Shown: positions 24,369-34,273, counted from the first letter of the stretch. The stretch is DNA of 64,000 nucleotides from Haloarcula ordinaria (GCF_029338275.1 NZ_CP119789.1:744001-808000); one strand, 5' to 3'. Numbers and translations: made by a program. Notes: a model not told the origin generated them from the sequence alone.

Positions 24369-25702
24369 ATCGCCTGCTTGTACGCCTCCAGCGCCTCGTC
24401 GATGTCCGCCTCGGTGTGGGCGTCACAGACGAACTGGGACTCGAACTGGTTGACCGTGAGGAAGACGCCCTGCTCTTTCATCGCCGGCCAGAACAGGCGC
24501 TCCCAGCGCTCGGTCTCGGCCCGCGTGATGTCGCCGCCCGTCTTCGGACAGTGGTCGAACCGGGAACAGGACTCGCGCTGGGTACACCCTGCCTCACAGT
24601 GGCCCTCGAAGGAGTCGGGGGCGTCGCGCGTGAACACGAGTTTGAACATCGAGTCGGTGCCGACGACGGTGTACTCGGGGGCGCGGTCCTCGACGAGGTC
24701 CTGCAGGCCCGAGCGGATGCGGTCGCCCAGCCGGTTCACGTGGTCGTAGACGTCGTTCTCGGCGGCGTAGCGCAGCGTCTCGAGGCCGGCGGCCATCGTC
24801 ACCGGGTGGCCCGAGAAGGTGCCCGACTGGAAGACGTCGCCGGCGGGCGTGAACTGCTCGATGATCTCGCTCTTGCCGCCGATGGCACCCACCGGGAACC
24901 CGCCGCCGACGATCTTCCCGAACGTCGTGATGTCCGGGTCGATATCGAACTTCCCCTGGGCACACTGGAGGCCGCCGACCCGGAAGCCGGTGATGACCTC
25001 GTCGAAGACGAGCAGCGAGCCGTGCTCGTCACAGAGCTCGCGCAGCGTGTCGTGGTACCCCTCGACCGGGTGGACGATGCCGTAGTTCCCGAGGATTGGT
25101 TCGGTGAGGACTGCGGCGATGTCGTCGCCGTGTTCCTCGAACACCTCGCGGGCGGCCTCGGGGTCGTTGAACGGCACCGTCAGCGTGTGCTCCGCGAAAC
25201 TCTCCGGGATGCCCGGACTCGACGGTGCGGTGTGGTCGCGCTCGCCCTCGACCAGCGTCGACTCCTGGGCGCCGTGGTAGCCGCCCTGCATCACGACGAT
25301 CTTGTCGCGCCCGGTATACCCTCGGGCGAGCCTGACCGCCGACACCGTCGCCTCGGTCCCGCTGTTGACGAAGCGAATCATCTCCACGCTGGGGACGTGG
25401 CGGGTGACGAACTCGGCGAGCTCGACCTCGACTTCGGTGGGCGCGCCGTACATCGGTCCCTCGGCCGCTCGCTGCTGGACGGCCGACTGGACCTGCTCGG
25501 GCAGGTCGTGGCCCAGCAAGAGTGGGCCGTAGCCCATCACGAAGTCGAGGTAACGGTTCCCGTCGGCGTCGACGACGTGGCCACCGTCGCCCGACTGGAC
25601 GAAGAAGGGGTACGGGCGCACCGCCCGCACCGAGGAGTTGACCCCGCCCGGCATGACCGACAGCGCCCGGTCGTACAGCGTCCGCGACTGCTCGTGGTTC
25701 AT
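24365..25702 (-). CDS. hemL: glutamate-1-semialdehyde 2,1-aminomutase
   Basis: A 445-aa PLP-dependent aminomutase giving 5-aminolevulinate from GSA in the C5 tetrapyrrole pathway. [20 protein letters not shown] opens the protein. [19 protein letters not shown] follows, with [13 protein letters not shown] for the PLP pyridine contact and [19 protein letters not shown] holding the Schiff-base Lys. The C-terminal part carries a Cys-rich insertion ([17 protein letters not shown]), probably metal-binding and shared by haloarchaeal HemL. Downstream overlap couples it to the propeller-like gene. hemB lies 5.4 kb away. Confidence 0.96.
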   Translation of the reverse strand: MNHEQSRTLYDRALSVMPGGVNSSVRAVRPYPFFVQSGDGGHVVDADGNRYLDFVMGYGPLLLGHDLPEQVQSAVQQRAAEGPMYGAPTEVEVELAEFVTRHVPSVEMIRFVNSGTEATVSAVRLARGYTGRDKIVVMQGGYHGAQESTLVEGERDHTAPSSPGIPESFAEHTLTVPFNDPEAAREVFEEHGDDIAAVLTEPILGNYGIVHPVEGYHDTLRELCDEHGSLLVFDEVITGFRVGGLQCAQGKFDIDPDITTFGKIVGGGFPVGAIGGKSEIIEQFTPAGDVFQSGTFSGHPVTMAAGLETLRYAAENDVYDHVNRLGDRIRSGLQDLVEDRAPEYTVVGTDSMFKLVFTRDAPDSFEGHCEAGCTQRESCSRFDHCPKTGGDITRAETERWERLFWPAMKEQGVFLTVNQFESQFVCDAHTEADIDEALEAYKQAI

Positions 25703-25869
25703 GCCACGGGCTTCGGTCGGTCGTAGAAAGAATCTGTTGTTCGTCGCGTCCCTTCCCGTTCGATAGACACACCGCTACTCGAATTGAGAGTGGTCGAAAA
25801 ACCGCCTGCAGTCGCGTTACCTCCCCCACCCGGCCCGCTCGGGGAGTTACGCTGGACTGGGAGCCGACC

Positions 25870-26328
25870 TCAACCGACCGATTCCTCGACCGGGAACTGC
25901 TCGTACTCGCGGACCGTGTTGAGCACGACCGACGTCGACGCCGAGCGGATCTCGTCGTCGGTGAGCAGCTCCTTGATGGCGGCGTTCAGCGACACGGTGT
26001 CCTGAAACTTCCCGATAGCCACGATGTCGTGGCTCCCGGTCACCTCGTAGACGGCGATCATGTTCGCCGCGTTCTGCAACCGTTCGGTCACCGCCTTGAG
26101 CCCGCTGCCCTCGACCGAGAGTTGGAACACCGCGGTGACTTCGTACCCGAGCGAGCCGTAGTCGACCTGTGGGGCGTACCCCTCTATGACACCGGATTCG
26201 ACCAGTTCGTCCATCCGTCGTGAGACGGTCGTCGCCGCGACGCCGGTTTCGGTAGCGACGTCACGGGCGCTGGCCCGGCCGTCCCGGAGGAGTGCGTTGA
26301 CGACCTGTCTGTCGATGTCGTCGACCAT
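25870..26328 (-). CDS. Lrp/AsnC family transcriptional regulator
   Basis: A 152-aa Lrp with an N-terminal HTH (ALLRDGRASARDVATETG, ATTVSRRMDELVESGVI) and a RAM ligand-binding domain (TAVFQLSVEGSGLKAV to VREYEQF). The ATG at 26328 starts VDDIDRQVVNALL. It lies 8 bp downstream of glnK in an amt-glnK-lrp block, so a role in nitrogen control is likely. The effector (amino acid or 2-oxoglutarate-linked) cannot be inferred. Confidence 0.9.
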   Translation of the reverse strand: MVDDIDRQVVNALLRDGRASARDVATETGVAATTVSRRMDELVESGVIEGYAPQVDYGSLGYEVTAVFQLSVEGSGLKAVTERLQNAANMIAVYEVTGSHDIVAIGKFQDTVSLNAAIKELLTDDEIRSASTSVVLNTVREYEQFPVEESVG

Positions 26329-26336
26329 CGCCCGCT

Positions 26337-26693
26337 TCAGACAGCCTCGGTTCCGGTCTTGCCGGTACGGACCTGGTAGGCGTCGTCGACCGGGAGGACG
26401 AATATCTTGCCGTCGCCCTTCTCGCCCGTGTGGGCGCCTTCGGCGATGGCTTCGACAACGTCGTCCGCGGGGATGTCTGCGACGACTGTCTCGACTTTGA
26501 CCTTCTGATGGAGGTCGACGACGTACTCCTCGCCGCGCCACTGCCCCTTCTTCGCGGGCTGTGAGCCGCGGCCGGAGACGTTCGTGACGGTGAGCGACGG
26601 GGCGCCGACCTCTGCCAGCGCCTGCTTGACGTCACCGAGCTTGTCCGGGCGGACCATCGCGACGACCATCTTGATCTCGCTGTCGTCACTCAT
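26337..26693 (-). CDS. glnK: P-II nitrogen regulatory protein
   Basis: A 118-aa PII protein. The T-loop region [17 protein letters not shown] contains the Tyr that may be modified, and [18 protein letters not shown] holds the ATP/2-oxoglutarate loop. It would inhibit the ammonium channel when nitrogen is plentiful. The ATG at 26693 overlaps the amt stop by 8 bp, giving translational coupling in a canonical amt-glnK pair. Confidence 0.96.
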   Translation of the reverse strand: MSDDSEIKMVVAMVRPDKLGDVKQALAEVGAPSLTVTNVSGRGSQPAKKGQWRGEEYVVDLHQKVKVETVVADIPADDVVEAIAEGAHTGEKGDGKIFVLPVDDAYQVRTGKTGTEAV

Positions 26694-28020
26694 CGTCGAC
26701 ACCTCCGTCAGTGCGGACCGTGTCGTTCACCGTACCGCCGTCGGCGACGACGCCGTCGGAGCCGAACTCGGGGTAGGTCTCGACGCCGTGTTCGCTGACG
26801 TCCAGGCCTTCCTGCTCGTGTTCGGGGGTGACGCGGGCCTGTCCAACGGCCTTGAGCGCGTACCAGATGAGGCCGGTCGAGAGGATCGTCCAGCCGGCGA
26901 TGACGGCGACGAGGATGACCTGCGCGATGAACGCGTTGACCACCGAGCCGACCGTGCCGGGGGTCGCGACGAACGGGAACAGGAGTGCACCGAGCACGCC
27001 GGCGCTCCCGTGGACCGGGAAGACCGCACAGACGTCGTCGATCTTCAGTCGCTTCTCGATGAACGAGAAGACGATCGGGAGCTGGGCACCGGCGAGGCCG
27101 CCGACAACGAACGCGCCCCACCAGGTGGTGCTGTCCGGAATCGCGGTGATGCCCACGAGGCCGGCAAGCAGACCGTTCGCGACATAGAGCGTGTCGACTT
27201 TACCGGTCTTCGCCCAGGCGACGAGGCCGGCACCCATGGCACCGCAAGCCATGGCGATGGTCGTCGTCATGGCGACGCGACCGACGTAGCTGAAGGCGCC
27301 GAGTTCGATGCCACCGTCGGTGAACACGAACACGCTCGCGGCGGTCCCGACGTTGAAGCCGTACCAGCCGAAGGCGAGCACGAGCGTCCCCAGGACGGCG
27401 AAGGTCAGCGAGTGACCGGGGATGACGTTCACGGAGCCGTCCTCGTTGTACCGACCCATGCGCGGGCCGAGGACGTAGGCTGCGGTGAGGCCGGCGATAC
27501 CGCCCATGCCGTGGACGATCATGCCGCCCGCGAAGTCGTGGTACGGCTCACCGCCGAAGGCGATGTAGCCGCCGGCCCACGTGATTCCGGTGACGACCGG
27601 GTAGATGACCGCGGCCAGCAGGAACGTGTAGATGACGTACGCGCGGAGCTTCGCGCGACCGGCCACCGCCCCGGAGACGATGGTCGCGGCGGTCATCGCG
27701 AACACTGCACCGAACAACCAGCCGACCCAGTCGTTCGCGCTCTCGGCGGCGAATGCCGGCGAAAAGCCGCTGCCACCGACGAGGGAGGAGACCCCCGCGC
27801 CGATGAGGAAGAACACTGCGACCCCGACCGACCAGGTCAGGAGGTTCTTCGTGAGCTGGTTCGCTACGTTCTTCGAGCGCACCTGGCCGGCTTCGAGCAT
27901 CGCGAAGCCAGCGTGCATGAAGAAGATGAGGAACGTTACGACGAGTACCCACAGGAGGTTGACTCCCGTGACTAGCGTTTCGAGCGTTTCCGGCGTTGCT
28001 TGGAGTGGTGAGAGTACCAT
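26686..28020 (-). CDS. amt: ammonium transporter
   Basis: A 444-aa Amt/MEP/Rh channel with 11 predicted helices. [20 protein letters not shown] is the family signature near residue 35. The twin pore histidines fall in [15 protein letters not shown] and [18 protein letters not shown]. The C-terminal tail ([16 protein letters not shown]) is the GlnK-interaction region. The transcript probably begins at the TATA-like element at 28039-28047. A palindrome at 28126-28144 could be its operator. Confidence 0.96.
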   Translation of the reverse strand: MVLSPLQATPETLETLVTGVNLLWVLVVTFLIFFMHAGFAMLEAGQVRSKNVANQLTKNLLTWSVGVAVFFLIGAGVSSLVGGSGFSPAFAAESANDWVGWLFGAVFAMTAATIVSGAVAGRAKLRAYVIYTFLLAAVIYPVVTGITWAGGYIAFGGEPYHDFAGGMIVHGMGGIAGLTAAYVLGPRMGRYNEDGSVNVIPGHSLTFAVLGTLVLAFGWYGFNVGTAASVFVFTDGGIELGAFSYVGRVAMTTTIAMACGAMGAGLVAWAKTGKVDTLYVANGLLAGLVGITAIPDSTTWWGAFVVGGLAGAQLPIVFSFIEKRLKIDDVCAVFPVHGSAGVLGALLFPFVATPGTVGSVVNAFIAQVILVAVIAGWTILSTGLIWYALKAVGQARVTPEHEQEGLDVSEHGVETYPEFGSDGVVADGGTVNDTVRTDGGVDDE

Positions 28021-28038
28021 GATTTGTTTCAGTTTCCG

Positions 28039-28047
28039 TTTTTATTG
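28039..28047 (-). promoter_or_regulatory. TATA-like element of amt
   Basis: Read on the minus strand this is CAATAAAAA, 19-27 bp before the amt ATG. Confidence 0.4.
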
Positions 28048-28125
28048 CGTTTGAATGTCCAACTTTATCGTCGTGTGTGCCAACTTCGTCAAGTCGTTCA
28101 CGGAAAATCTCACCACCTTTCCCTA

Positions 28126-28144
28126 CATAAAGATTCGCTTTATG
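28126..28144. promoter_or_regulatory. Perfect palindrome upstream of amt
   Basis: CATAAAG-ATTCG-CTTTATG is a perfect 7-bp inverted repeat with a 5-nt spacer, 106 bp upstream of amt and 330 bp upstream of the divergent gene. It has the form of a dimeric regulator site, perhaps for the Lrp encoded in the same operon. No other copy was noticed in the window. Confidence 0.45.
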
Positions 28145-28440
28145 ATATCGCACATTAGGGGGTGTGTGGTAGACGACTGTCCAAATTATGGTATGATATT
28201 ATGGATATAAGGTTGTTCTCCGTCAAGAAAGGACGTATCTGCTCACCCGGATTTTGGACGAACGTCGACCGGCCCCGAACCGATTCGGCCGCGAATCGAC
28301 CGATATCACTCGCGCGCGCCGCTCAGGATGGAAATTGACAGCGCCGACAGAGTTATGTTACTCGATAAAAGTTGCTGCATTAGTTAGAACTCACCACAAG
28401 ACTGCAGTATCTGTTCAACTATTATCCAAAAATACCGAAG

Positions 28441-28447
28441 TTATTAG
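28441..28447 (+). promoter_or_regulatory. TATA-like element of the chemoreceptor-tip gene
   Basis: TTATTAG lies 26-32 bp before the ATG at 28473, which supports that start and a leaderless message. Confidence 0.35.
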
Positions 28448-28472
28448 TGCAAATCGGAATTCAACTCCAAGA

Positions 28473-29762
28473 ATGACTCTCCACGAATCAGATACCGTCG
28501 CCGACGCTGCGACCGCAGCGGGCGAAGAACGCACCGTCGCGAACGCACAGGGGGCACTGGCAGTCGTGGAGGCGGCGGCCAGTGACGTCGACGACCAGCT
28601 GGCTGCAATCGACCGGCGGGCGGACGAACAGGTGACCGACGCACAGTGGGTCGTCGAGGAGATCTCGGCGCTCTCGGCGACCATCGAGGAGATCGCGGCC
28701 ACCACTGCCGAGGTCGACGAGCAGAGCGACCGCGCGGCCGACGAGGTCAGCGACGGCCGCGGCGCCGCCCAGGACGCCATCGAGACGATGGACGAGGTCC
28801 GCTCGGTCGGCCAGGCGGTGCTCGAGGAGGTCGACGCCCTCGAGGACCGCATCGACCACATCGCCTCGGCGCTCGAGGGCATCGACCGCATCACCGACCA
28901 GACGAACATGCTGGCGCTGAACGCCTCCATCGAGGCCGCCCGCGCGGGCGATGGCAGTGACGGGTTCGCCGTGGTCGCCGACGAGATCAAGCAACTCGCC
29001 GAGGAGTCCCAGGCCCAGGCCGACGACATCGACGACGTGCTCGCCGCGGCCGACGTCGACCGGCGTGCCCGCCTGGCCGACGCGCCGACCCTCGAGACGG
29101 GCATCGCGGGGCTCGACACCCTCTGTGACGGCGGCCTGGTCGTCGGCGGTCAGGCGGTCCTCCAGTACGGAGCGGGGACGCCCGTCGACCACTTCCTCTC
29201 GCAGTTGTGTGCCAGCGCGGTCGCGAGCGGCCTGGCCGTCTCGCTGACGCCGACGCCGACGCTCGACCGCGAGCGACTCGCGGCGGCGTTCGACGCCACC
29301 GACGTCCCACTCCGTCGGGCGATGGCCGACGACCGCCTGTTCGTCCTCGACATGTTCGGCACCTGGCGCGAGGAGCGCAACGTCTTCGACATCGGTCGGA
29401 CCAGTCTATCGGCGGCCAACGAGACGACCGACGCTCGCCGGGAGGTCCCGTTGCTCGTCGTCGGCAACATCGAGGGCGAGGTCGAGACCGCCGGCGAGCA
29501 GGCGGCGCGGGAGGCGCGCTACGAGAACGACGACGGCGTGTTCGAGGCGACCGACACCGTCCTCAACGTCGTCGCCACCGGTGCAGTGCCAGAGACCCTC
29601 GCGGCCTTCTACGCCGGCGCCGCCGATCAGGAGCTGGTCCTCGAAGCGAGCGCGACCGGCCCGTCCATCGAACTCAGAAGCGCACCGACCGGGACCACCG
29701 GCGTCGAGCGGTCAGTCACATCGCTCGAACGGCCGCCGTTCCTCCGTGTGGCCACGAACTGA
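28473..29762 (+). CDS. soluble chemoreceptor signalling tip fused to KaiC-like domain
   Basis: A 429-aa protein with no membrane segment. Residues about 60-185 form a coiled-coil MCP signalling domain, with the highly conserved hairpin tip [20 protein letters not shown] then [16 protein letters not shown] that contacts CheA/CheW in receptors. Residues 200-429 resemble a RecA/KaiC fold ([20 protein letters not shown]), but the P-loop is replaced by [12 protein letters not shown], without GKT, so nucleotide binding is doubtful. The stop overlaps the downstream histidine kinase start (TGATG). It probably works as the sensor half of a cytosolic pair. Confidence 0.8.
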   Translation: MTLHESDTVADAATAAGEERTVANAQGALAVVEAAASDVDDQLAAIDRRADEQVTDAQWVVEEISALSATIEEIAATTAEVDEQSDRAADEVSDGRGAAQDAIETMDEVRSVGQAVLEEVDALEDRIDHIASALEGIDRITDQTNMLALNASIEAARAGDGSDGFAVVADEIKQLAEESQAQADDIDDVLAAADVDRRARLADAPTLETGIAGLDTLCDGGLVVGGQAVLQYGAGTPVDHFLSQLCASAVASGLAVSLTPTPTLDRERLAAAFDATDVPLRRAMADDRLFVLDMFGTWREERNVFDIGRTSLSAANETTDARREVPLLVVGNIEGEVETAGEQAAREARYENDDGVFEATDTVLNVVATGAVPETLAAFYAGAADQELVLEASATGPSIELRSAPTGTTGVERSVTSLERPPFLRVATN

Positions 29763-31108
29763 TGTTCGGAATCGACGACCAGGGGCGTCTCACCTTCGTC
29801 ACCGAGGAGCTCGCGTCGATGCTCTCGCGGCCGCCCGATGCGCTGCGCGGTGCGGCCCTCGAGACGGTGATCGAACCAGCGGCCGCGACGCGGGTCCAGG
29901 CGGCCGCGAGGGCCGTCCGTGACGAACCCGAGGCGACCACGCGCGCCTGCCGGGCCGCCATCGTCGGGGACGGCGAACACGTCCCGGTGACGGTCGAGCT
30001 CACGTCCACGGGTGTGGGCCGCGTCGTGGGGTCCGTCCACCTCTCGTCGCCGAACGACCGGTTCCGCCACCTCTTCGACCTCATCCACGACGCCGCCGTC
30101 CGGTTCGAAATCGTCGACATGGTCCCGGTCGTCCGTGCGGTCAACCCCGCGTTCGAGGAGACGTTCGGGTACAGCGCGACGGAGGTCCTCGGCGAGTCGC
30201 TCAACGACTTCATCGTCCCCGCGGGGCAGACCAGCGAGGCCGCCGACCTGGACGAACGGACCGCCCGCGGGAAGGTCAACTACGCAGTCGTCTCCCGCGA
30301 TACGATCCACGGCCCCCGGGAGTTCATCTATCGCGGCGTGCCCTACGAGACCGACGACGGTCGGAAGTACGGGTTCGCCATCTACACCGACGTCACCGAG
30401 AACCGACGGCGGAAACGACAGCTCCACGTCCTCCACCGCGTGTTGCGACACAACCTCCGGAACGAACTCTCCGTGGTGTTCGGGATGACCGAGCACGCCA
30501 TGGCGACGACGACCGACCCCGACGTCGGGACGGCCCTCGAGCGAATCCTCTCGGCCGCCGACCGGCTCGCGTCCGTCAGCGAACAGGCCCGCGAGGTGGA
30601 GACGGCGCTCGACGGCGTGTCGAACCGGCCCGTCGACGCGGCGGCCATCGCCCGCATGGTCGCGACTGACTTCCGTGACAAGGTCTCGGTCGAGACGGCC
30701 ATCCCGGACACGGCACCGGTCTCGGGCAGCACGAGCCTCTACATCGCGCTGGCCAACCTCGTCGAGAACGCCGTCGAGCACACGCCGCCGGGGACGCCGG
30801 TCAGACTCAGCGTCGACGTCGAGGGCGACGACACGTACCTCCGCGTCGCCGACGGTGGCGACGGCATCCCGGAGACCGAACGCGCCGTCGTCTTCGACGA
30901 CGCCGACATCACCTCGCTGCAACACGGCAGCGGCCTCGGTATCTGGCTGGCCCGCTGGGTCGCCGAGACGGCCGGCGGCGGCATCGAGTACGAGCGCCGC
31001 GACGGCTGGACGACGGTCTCGATGCGGCTGCGAACCTCCGAGGCCGACGACGTGTTCGTCCCCGACGCCGATTCCTCGCAGCCGGGCGTCCCCTCTGCGG
31101 GCAAGTGA
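29762..31108 (+). CDS. PAS-domain histidine kinase
   Basis: A 448-aa kinase. A short N-terminal PAS-like module (1-95) is followed by a typical PAS (VVRAVNPAFEETFGYSATEV near residue 122) and a haloarchaeal HisKA variant, LHRVLRHNLRNELSVVFGM, whose phosphoacceptor is the His in RHNLRNE. The ATPase has the N box in ALANLVENAVEHTPPGTPV, then VADGGDGIPETE and GSGLGIWLARWVAE (G boxes). It is soluble and translationally coupled to the chemoreceptor-tip gene upstream. The response-regulator partner is not in the window. Confidence 0.9.
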   Translation: MFGIDDQGRLTFVTEELASMLSRPPDALRGAALETVIEPAAATRVQAAARAVRDEPEATTRACRAAIVGDGEHVPVTVELTSTGVGRVVGSVHLSSPNDRFRHLFDLIHDAAVRFEIVDMVPVVRAVNPAFEETFGYSATEVLGESLNDFIVPAGQTSEAADLDERTARGKVNYAVVSRDTIHGPREFIYRGVPYETDDGRKYGFAIYTDVTENRRRKRQLHVLHRVLRHNLRNELSVVFGMTEHAMATTTDPDVGTALERILSAADRLASVSEQAREVETALDGVSNRPVDAAAIARMVATDFRDKVSVETAIPDTAPVSGSTSLYIALANLVENAVEHTPPGTPVRLSVDVEGDDTYLRVADGGDGIPETERAVVFDDADITSLQHGSGLGIWLARWVAETAGGGIEYERRDGWTTVSMRLRTSEADDVFVPDADSSQPGVPSAGK

Positions 31109-31114
31109 GCCCGC

Positions 31115-32095
31115 TCAGAGCCGGTCGGCGACGTCCTCTGCGAAGTAGGTGAGAATCAGGTCCGCGCCGGCGCGCTTGATGGAGAGCAGCGACTCGTAGG
31201 CCACCGCCTCGAGGTCCAGCCACCCCTTCTCGGCGGCGGCGTGGAGCATGGCGTACTCCCCGGAGACGTTGTACGCGGCGACCGGGTGGTCGTGGGCCTC
31301 GCGGACCTGGCGGACGATATCGAGGTACGGCAGTGCCGGCTTGACCATCAGCACGTCCGCACCCTGCTCGACGTCCAGGCCGACCTCCCGCCGGGCCTCG
31401 CGTGCGTTCGCGGGGTCCATCTGGTAGTGCCGCCGGTCGCCGAAGGCCGGCGCGCCGTCCGCAGCGTCGCGGAAGGGGCCGTAGAACGCCGACTCGTACT
31501 TCGCGGCGTAGCTCATGATGGGCACCTCGGTGTACCCCTCGCCGTCGAGCGCCTCGCGGATGGCCCCGACCATCCCGTCCATCATGCCAGAGGGCGCGAC
31601 CATGTCCGCCCCCGCGCGTGCGTGGGAGGCCGCAACCTCGCCCAGCAACTCGAGCGTCTCGTCGTTGCGGACCGTGAGCCGCGGGTCGGCCTCGGCGTCG
31701 GGTTCGAGCACCCCACAGTGGCCGTGGTCGGTGTACTCACAGAGACAGACGTCCGTGACGACGTAGGCGTCCGTCTCGTCGGTGATGCGCCGGGTGGCCT
31801 CCTGGACGACGCCGTCGTCGGCCCAGGCACGGCTCCCCTCGGGGTCTTTCGACTCGGGGACGCCGAAGAGGATGACGGCCTCGACGCCCGTCTCGAGGAT
31901 CTCCTCGACGCGGGCGACGGCCTCGTCGACCGGGACCCGCTCGTGACCCGGCATCGTCTCGATGGGGACCCGCTCGTCGGTCGTCGCGTCCACGAACACC
32001 GGCGCGATGAGGTCCGACGCCGAGAGGTCCGTCTCGCGCACCAGCGGTCGCACGCCGTCGCCGCGCAACCGCCGTGGTCGGCGTGACATGTCCAT
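31115..32095 (-). CDS. hemB: delta-aminolevulinic acid dehydratase
   Basis: A 326-aa porphobilinogen synthase, which joins two 5-aminolevulinate. Zinc ligands sit in [17 protein letters not shown] near residue 112. The Schiff-base lysines are in [15 protein letters not shown] and [12 protein letters not shown], and [13 protein letters not shown] follows. The ATG at 32095 ([20 protein letters not shown]) fits the family; a second ATG at 32089 is possible. It is divergent from the DedA gene with overlapping promoter space. Confidence 0.96.
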   Translation of the reverse strand: MDMSRRPRRLRGDGVRPLVRETDLSASDLIAPVFVDATTDERVPIETMPGHERVPVDEAVARVEEILETGVEAVILFGVPESKDPEGSRAWADDGVVQEATRRITDETDAYVVTDVCLCEYTDHGHCGVLEPDAEADPRLTVRNDETLELLGEVAASHARAGADMVAPSGMMDGMVGAIREALDGEGYTEVPIMSYAAKYESAFYGPFRDAADGAPAFGDRRHYQMDPANAREARREVGLDVEQGADVLMVKPALPYLDIVRQVREAHDHPVAAYNVSGEYAMLHAAAEKGWLDLEAVAYESLLSIKRAGADLILTYFAEDVADRL

Positions 32096-32152
32096 ACCGG
32101 GGTGTGGGTACTCGGCGCAATCAAGCCTCCGCTCTCGGCGGGATGCAGAAAA

Positions 32153-32158
32153 CATATA
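32153..32158 (+). promoter_or_regulatory. TATA box of the DedA-like gene
   Basis: CATATA, preceded by a purine-rich GCAGAAAA, lies 27-32 bp before the ATG at 32185. Confidence 0.45.
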
Positions 32159-32184
32159 GCCGCGTTGGACGGTGTGACGAACAG

Positions 32185-32823
32185 ATGGCAACCGACGCCT
32201 CCGAGGCCACGGCCCGCGGCCCGGTCCGGACGTTCGCCGAGGACTACGGCCTGCTCGTGGTCGCCGGCCTGTTCGCGGTGCTTGGCCTCGCCGGCGTCGC
32301 CCTGTACGTCTTCGGCGACACCGCCTACGCCCGGACGCTGCTGGACCGCTACGGGCTTGTGGCGCTCTTCTTCGTCTTCATCCTCGAGGGCGCGATGCTG
32401 CTCTACTTCGCCCCCAGCGAGGCGCTCGTCCCGGCCGCCGTCGCGGTGCTCGCCCGGACGGCCGGGGGGTACGAACTGCCCGTCGTCGTCGCTATCCTCG
32501 CCGTCGCCGTCGCCGGCGCGACCCTCGGCCAGACCTGTCTGTTCCTGCTGGCGAAACGCGGCGGGCGCGAGTGGCTCCTCGCGCGGCCCTGGTTCCGGGT
32601 CGACGAGGACCGCCTCGACCGCTTCGGGCACATGTTCGACCGCTTCGGCGTGCTGGCCCTACCGCTCAGCAACACCTTGTTGTTTACCCGCGGGATGCTG
32701 ACGGTGCCGGCCGGGGTCGCGGGGATGTCGACCCGGCGGTTCGTCCTGCTGTCGGCGCTCGGGACGCTCTCCTTCGAGATTCTGCTGGCCGCGGCGGCGA
32801 TGGGCGTCCTCGAGTTGCTTTGA
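32185..32823 (+). CDS. DedA/SNARE-associated family membrane protein
   Basis: A 212-aa membrane protein of the VTT/DedA family, a likely lipid scramblase or flippase. Helices lie at about 24-44, 55-78, 90-120, 150-172 and 185-210. The conserved half-helix regions are [20 protein letters not shown] and [20 protein letters not shown], ending [17 protein letters not shown]. The ATG at 32185 agrees with the TATA position. It is monocistronic. Confidence 0.85.
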   Translation: MATDASEATARGPVRTFAEDYGLLVVAGLFAVLGLAGVALYVFGDTAYARTLLDRYGLVALFFVFILEGAMLLYFAPSEALVPAAVAVLARTAGGYELPVVVAILAVAVAGATLGQTCLFLLAKRGGREWLLARPWFRVDEDRLDRFGHMFDRFGVLALPLSNTLLFTRGMLTVPAGVAGMSTRRFVLLSALGTLSFEILLAAAAMGVLELL

Positions 32824-32884
32824 GGGTCCGAGCCGTCACACGGCCGTAGAAGTGTTTACGGGGTCGCGTCTACTACGCCCCACT

Positions 32885-33175
32885 ATGGCGACCTCCGTGA
32901 AGATCGACGAGGAGACGAAAGACTTGCTCGAGCGGTTACAGGCCGAAATCAAACTCGAGACGGGGACCAGCGTCACGCAACAGGAGTTGCTCGACCGCAT
33001 CGTCCGCCGCGAGTTCGAGTCGAAAGCCGAGCTCATCGACTCCTTCGACGCCGAGTGGGACGGGCTCTCGCCGGCAGAGACCGAGACGTGGCTCGCTGGG
33101 ACGGCAGCGTCCGGCCGGCCGGTCGAGGAGGACGACATCGACGACGTTCTCGCACGCGAGGTCCTCGACGAGTGA
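32885..33175 (+). CDS. RHH-type antitoxin
   Basis: A 96-aa short acidic protein. TSVKIDEETKDLLERLQAEI starts a ribbon-helix-helix fold, and SVTQQELLDRIVRREFES forms its second helix. The rest (SFDAEWDGLSPAETETWL) is a flexible toxin-binding tail. The stop overlaps the toxin GTG by three bases (GTGA), the normal organisation of a vapBC pair. It would repress the operon and neutralise VapC. Confidence 0.85.
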   Translation: MATSVKIDEETKDLLERLQAEIKLETGTSVTQQELLDRIVRREFESKAELIDSFDAEWDGLSPAETETWLAGTAASGRPVEEDDIDDVLAREVLDE

Positions 33176-33492
33176 CGGTCTTCGTCGACACGGGGGTCTT
33201 CTACGCTCACCACGACGAGGATGCACCACGCCATTCCCGTGCCAAAGAAGCCATGCAGACTATCGCGACCGGACGGTTCGGTCGGCCCACGACGAGCGAC
33301 TACGTCTTCGACGAGACTGTCACGCTGGCGCTCGCCCGGTTTGCCGACCCCGCGGAAGCGACCACGGCCGGGAACCGAATTCTCGGCCGCGGTGCATTTC
33401 CGGACGTCATTTCGCTGCTCTTCGTCGGTAGTGAACAGTTCTTCGACGACTTCGACGGACTCGTCGACCGTCTGGACCCGGCCACGTTCTAG
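33172..33492 (+). CDS. PIN-domain toxin VapC, apparently internally deleted
   Basis: A 106-aa PIN-domain protein. VFVDTGVFYAHHDEDAPRHS gives the first Asp and SDYVFDETVTLALARF gives the central Glu. Haloarchaeal homologues of this type are about 135-140 aa and have an SFTDA motif near residue 110 that carries the remaining acidic residue. Here the text goes from LLFVGSEQFFDD straight to FDGLVDRLDPATF, which is normally the C-terminal end. About 30 residues thus seem lost in frame, at a TTCGACGAC/TTCGACGG repeat near 33442-33457. Activity is doubtful. Confidence 0.75.
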   Translation: MTVFVDTGVFYAHHDEDAPRHSRAKEAMQTIATGRFGRPTTSDYVFDETVTLALARFADPAEATTAGNRILGRGAFPDVISLLFVGSEQFFDDFDGLVDRLDPATF

Positions 33493-34220
33493 TCGACCGT
33501 CTCGATGCGCTCGCGGAGCCACGCCGCCGCCTCGGTCACGACCGTCGCGTCGTCGCCAGTGACCTTCACCCGACCGGGGGTGTCGTCGCTGCGGGGATAG
33601 GACCCGACGGCGACGCCGAAGCGCTCGCGGGCCTCCGTGATCGTGGTCACGACGGCGCCCTCCGGGGCCGGGGTGTGGAGCGTCTCGGTCGTCCGGTCGC
33701 CGCCGAAGTCCTCGGCGACGGTGGCGAACATCGCCTTCAGCTCGTCGGGGATACCCGGCAGGACGTACACCGATTCGACGACGCAGCCGGCCGCGAAGCT
33801 CTCGTCGGTGAGCAGCGGCTCGCCGCCCTCGGGAACCGACGCCCAGGCGTCGAGGTCAAGGTCCATGTCGTACCGGTCGACCATCTCGGGGTTGTCGGCA
33901 GCGAATCGTTCGGCCTTCGCCTCGAGGTGGGCCCGCACGTCTCCGGGCACGACGAGCTCGCGGTCGAACGCAGCCGCGACGCCCGCCTTCGTCACGTCGT
34001 CGGGCGTCCCGCCGATGCCGCCGGTGACGAGCACGGCGTCGAAGGCCTCGTGGAACTCGCGGACGGATTCGGCGATGACGGCCTCGTCGTCCGGGACGGT
34101 GAGGATTCGCGGGACGGTCGCCCCGGCCTCGGAGAGGCGTCGAGCCAGCCACGTCGCGTTCGTGTTCGCCGTATCGCCCGACAGCAGTTCGTCGCCGACG
34201 GTGAGCAGCGCTACGTTCAT
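33489..34220 (-). CDS. CinA/MoaB-like molybdopterin-binding domain protein
   Basis: A 243-aa protein homologous to the N-terminal COMM domain of CinA: VALLTVGDELLSGDTANTNA, RRLSEAGATVPRILTVPDDE, then VLVTGGIGGTPDDVTKAGVA. CinA in bacteria is about 400 aa with a NMN deamidase half, which is absent here as usual in archaea. Nucleotide pyrophosphatase activity on ADP-ribose is known for relatives. The ATG at 34220 opens the first strand; the frame stays open far upstream but is not coding. It is convergent by 4 bp with vapC. Confidence 0.88.
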   Translation of the reverse strand: MNVALLTVGDELLSGDTANTNATWLARRLSEAGATVPRILTVPDDEAVIAESVREFHEAFDAVLVTGGIGGTPDDVTKAGVAAAFDRELVVPGDVRAHLEAKAERFAADNPEMVDRYDMDLDLDAWASVPEGGEPLLTDESFAAGCVVESVYVLPGIPDELKAMFATVAEDFGGDRTTETLHTPAPEGAVVTTITEARERFGVAVGSYPRSDDTPGRVKVTGDDATVVTEAAAWLRERIETVD

Positions 34221-34273
34221 ACCGACTGAAGGTCCGTAGCGAGGATAAGGGTTGGTCTCCGTCGAGCGCCGCT

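Larger units (their letters stand above)
28021..28472. other. 452-bp AT-rich divergent control region
   Basis: No convincing gene. It holds the amt promoter and, reading the other way, the promoter of the chemoreceptor-tip protein. An open frame extending the latter gene upstream to 28254 is low-complexity and lacks family similarity, so it is not coding in my view. Notable items are the palindrome at 28126-28144 and an AT-rich run near 28180-28215. Confidence 0.6.

Noticed and set aside
28254..28472. N-terminal extension of the chemoreceptor-tip gene
   Set aside because: Composition is AT-rich and non-halophilic, the sequence is not conserved in type, and a TATA-like element lies inside it at the right distance from ATG 28473.
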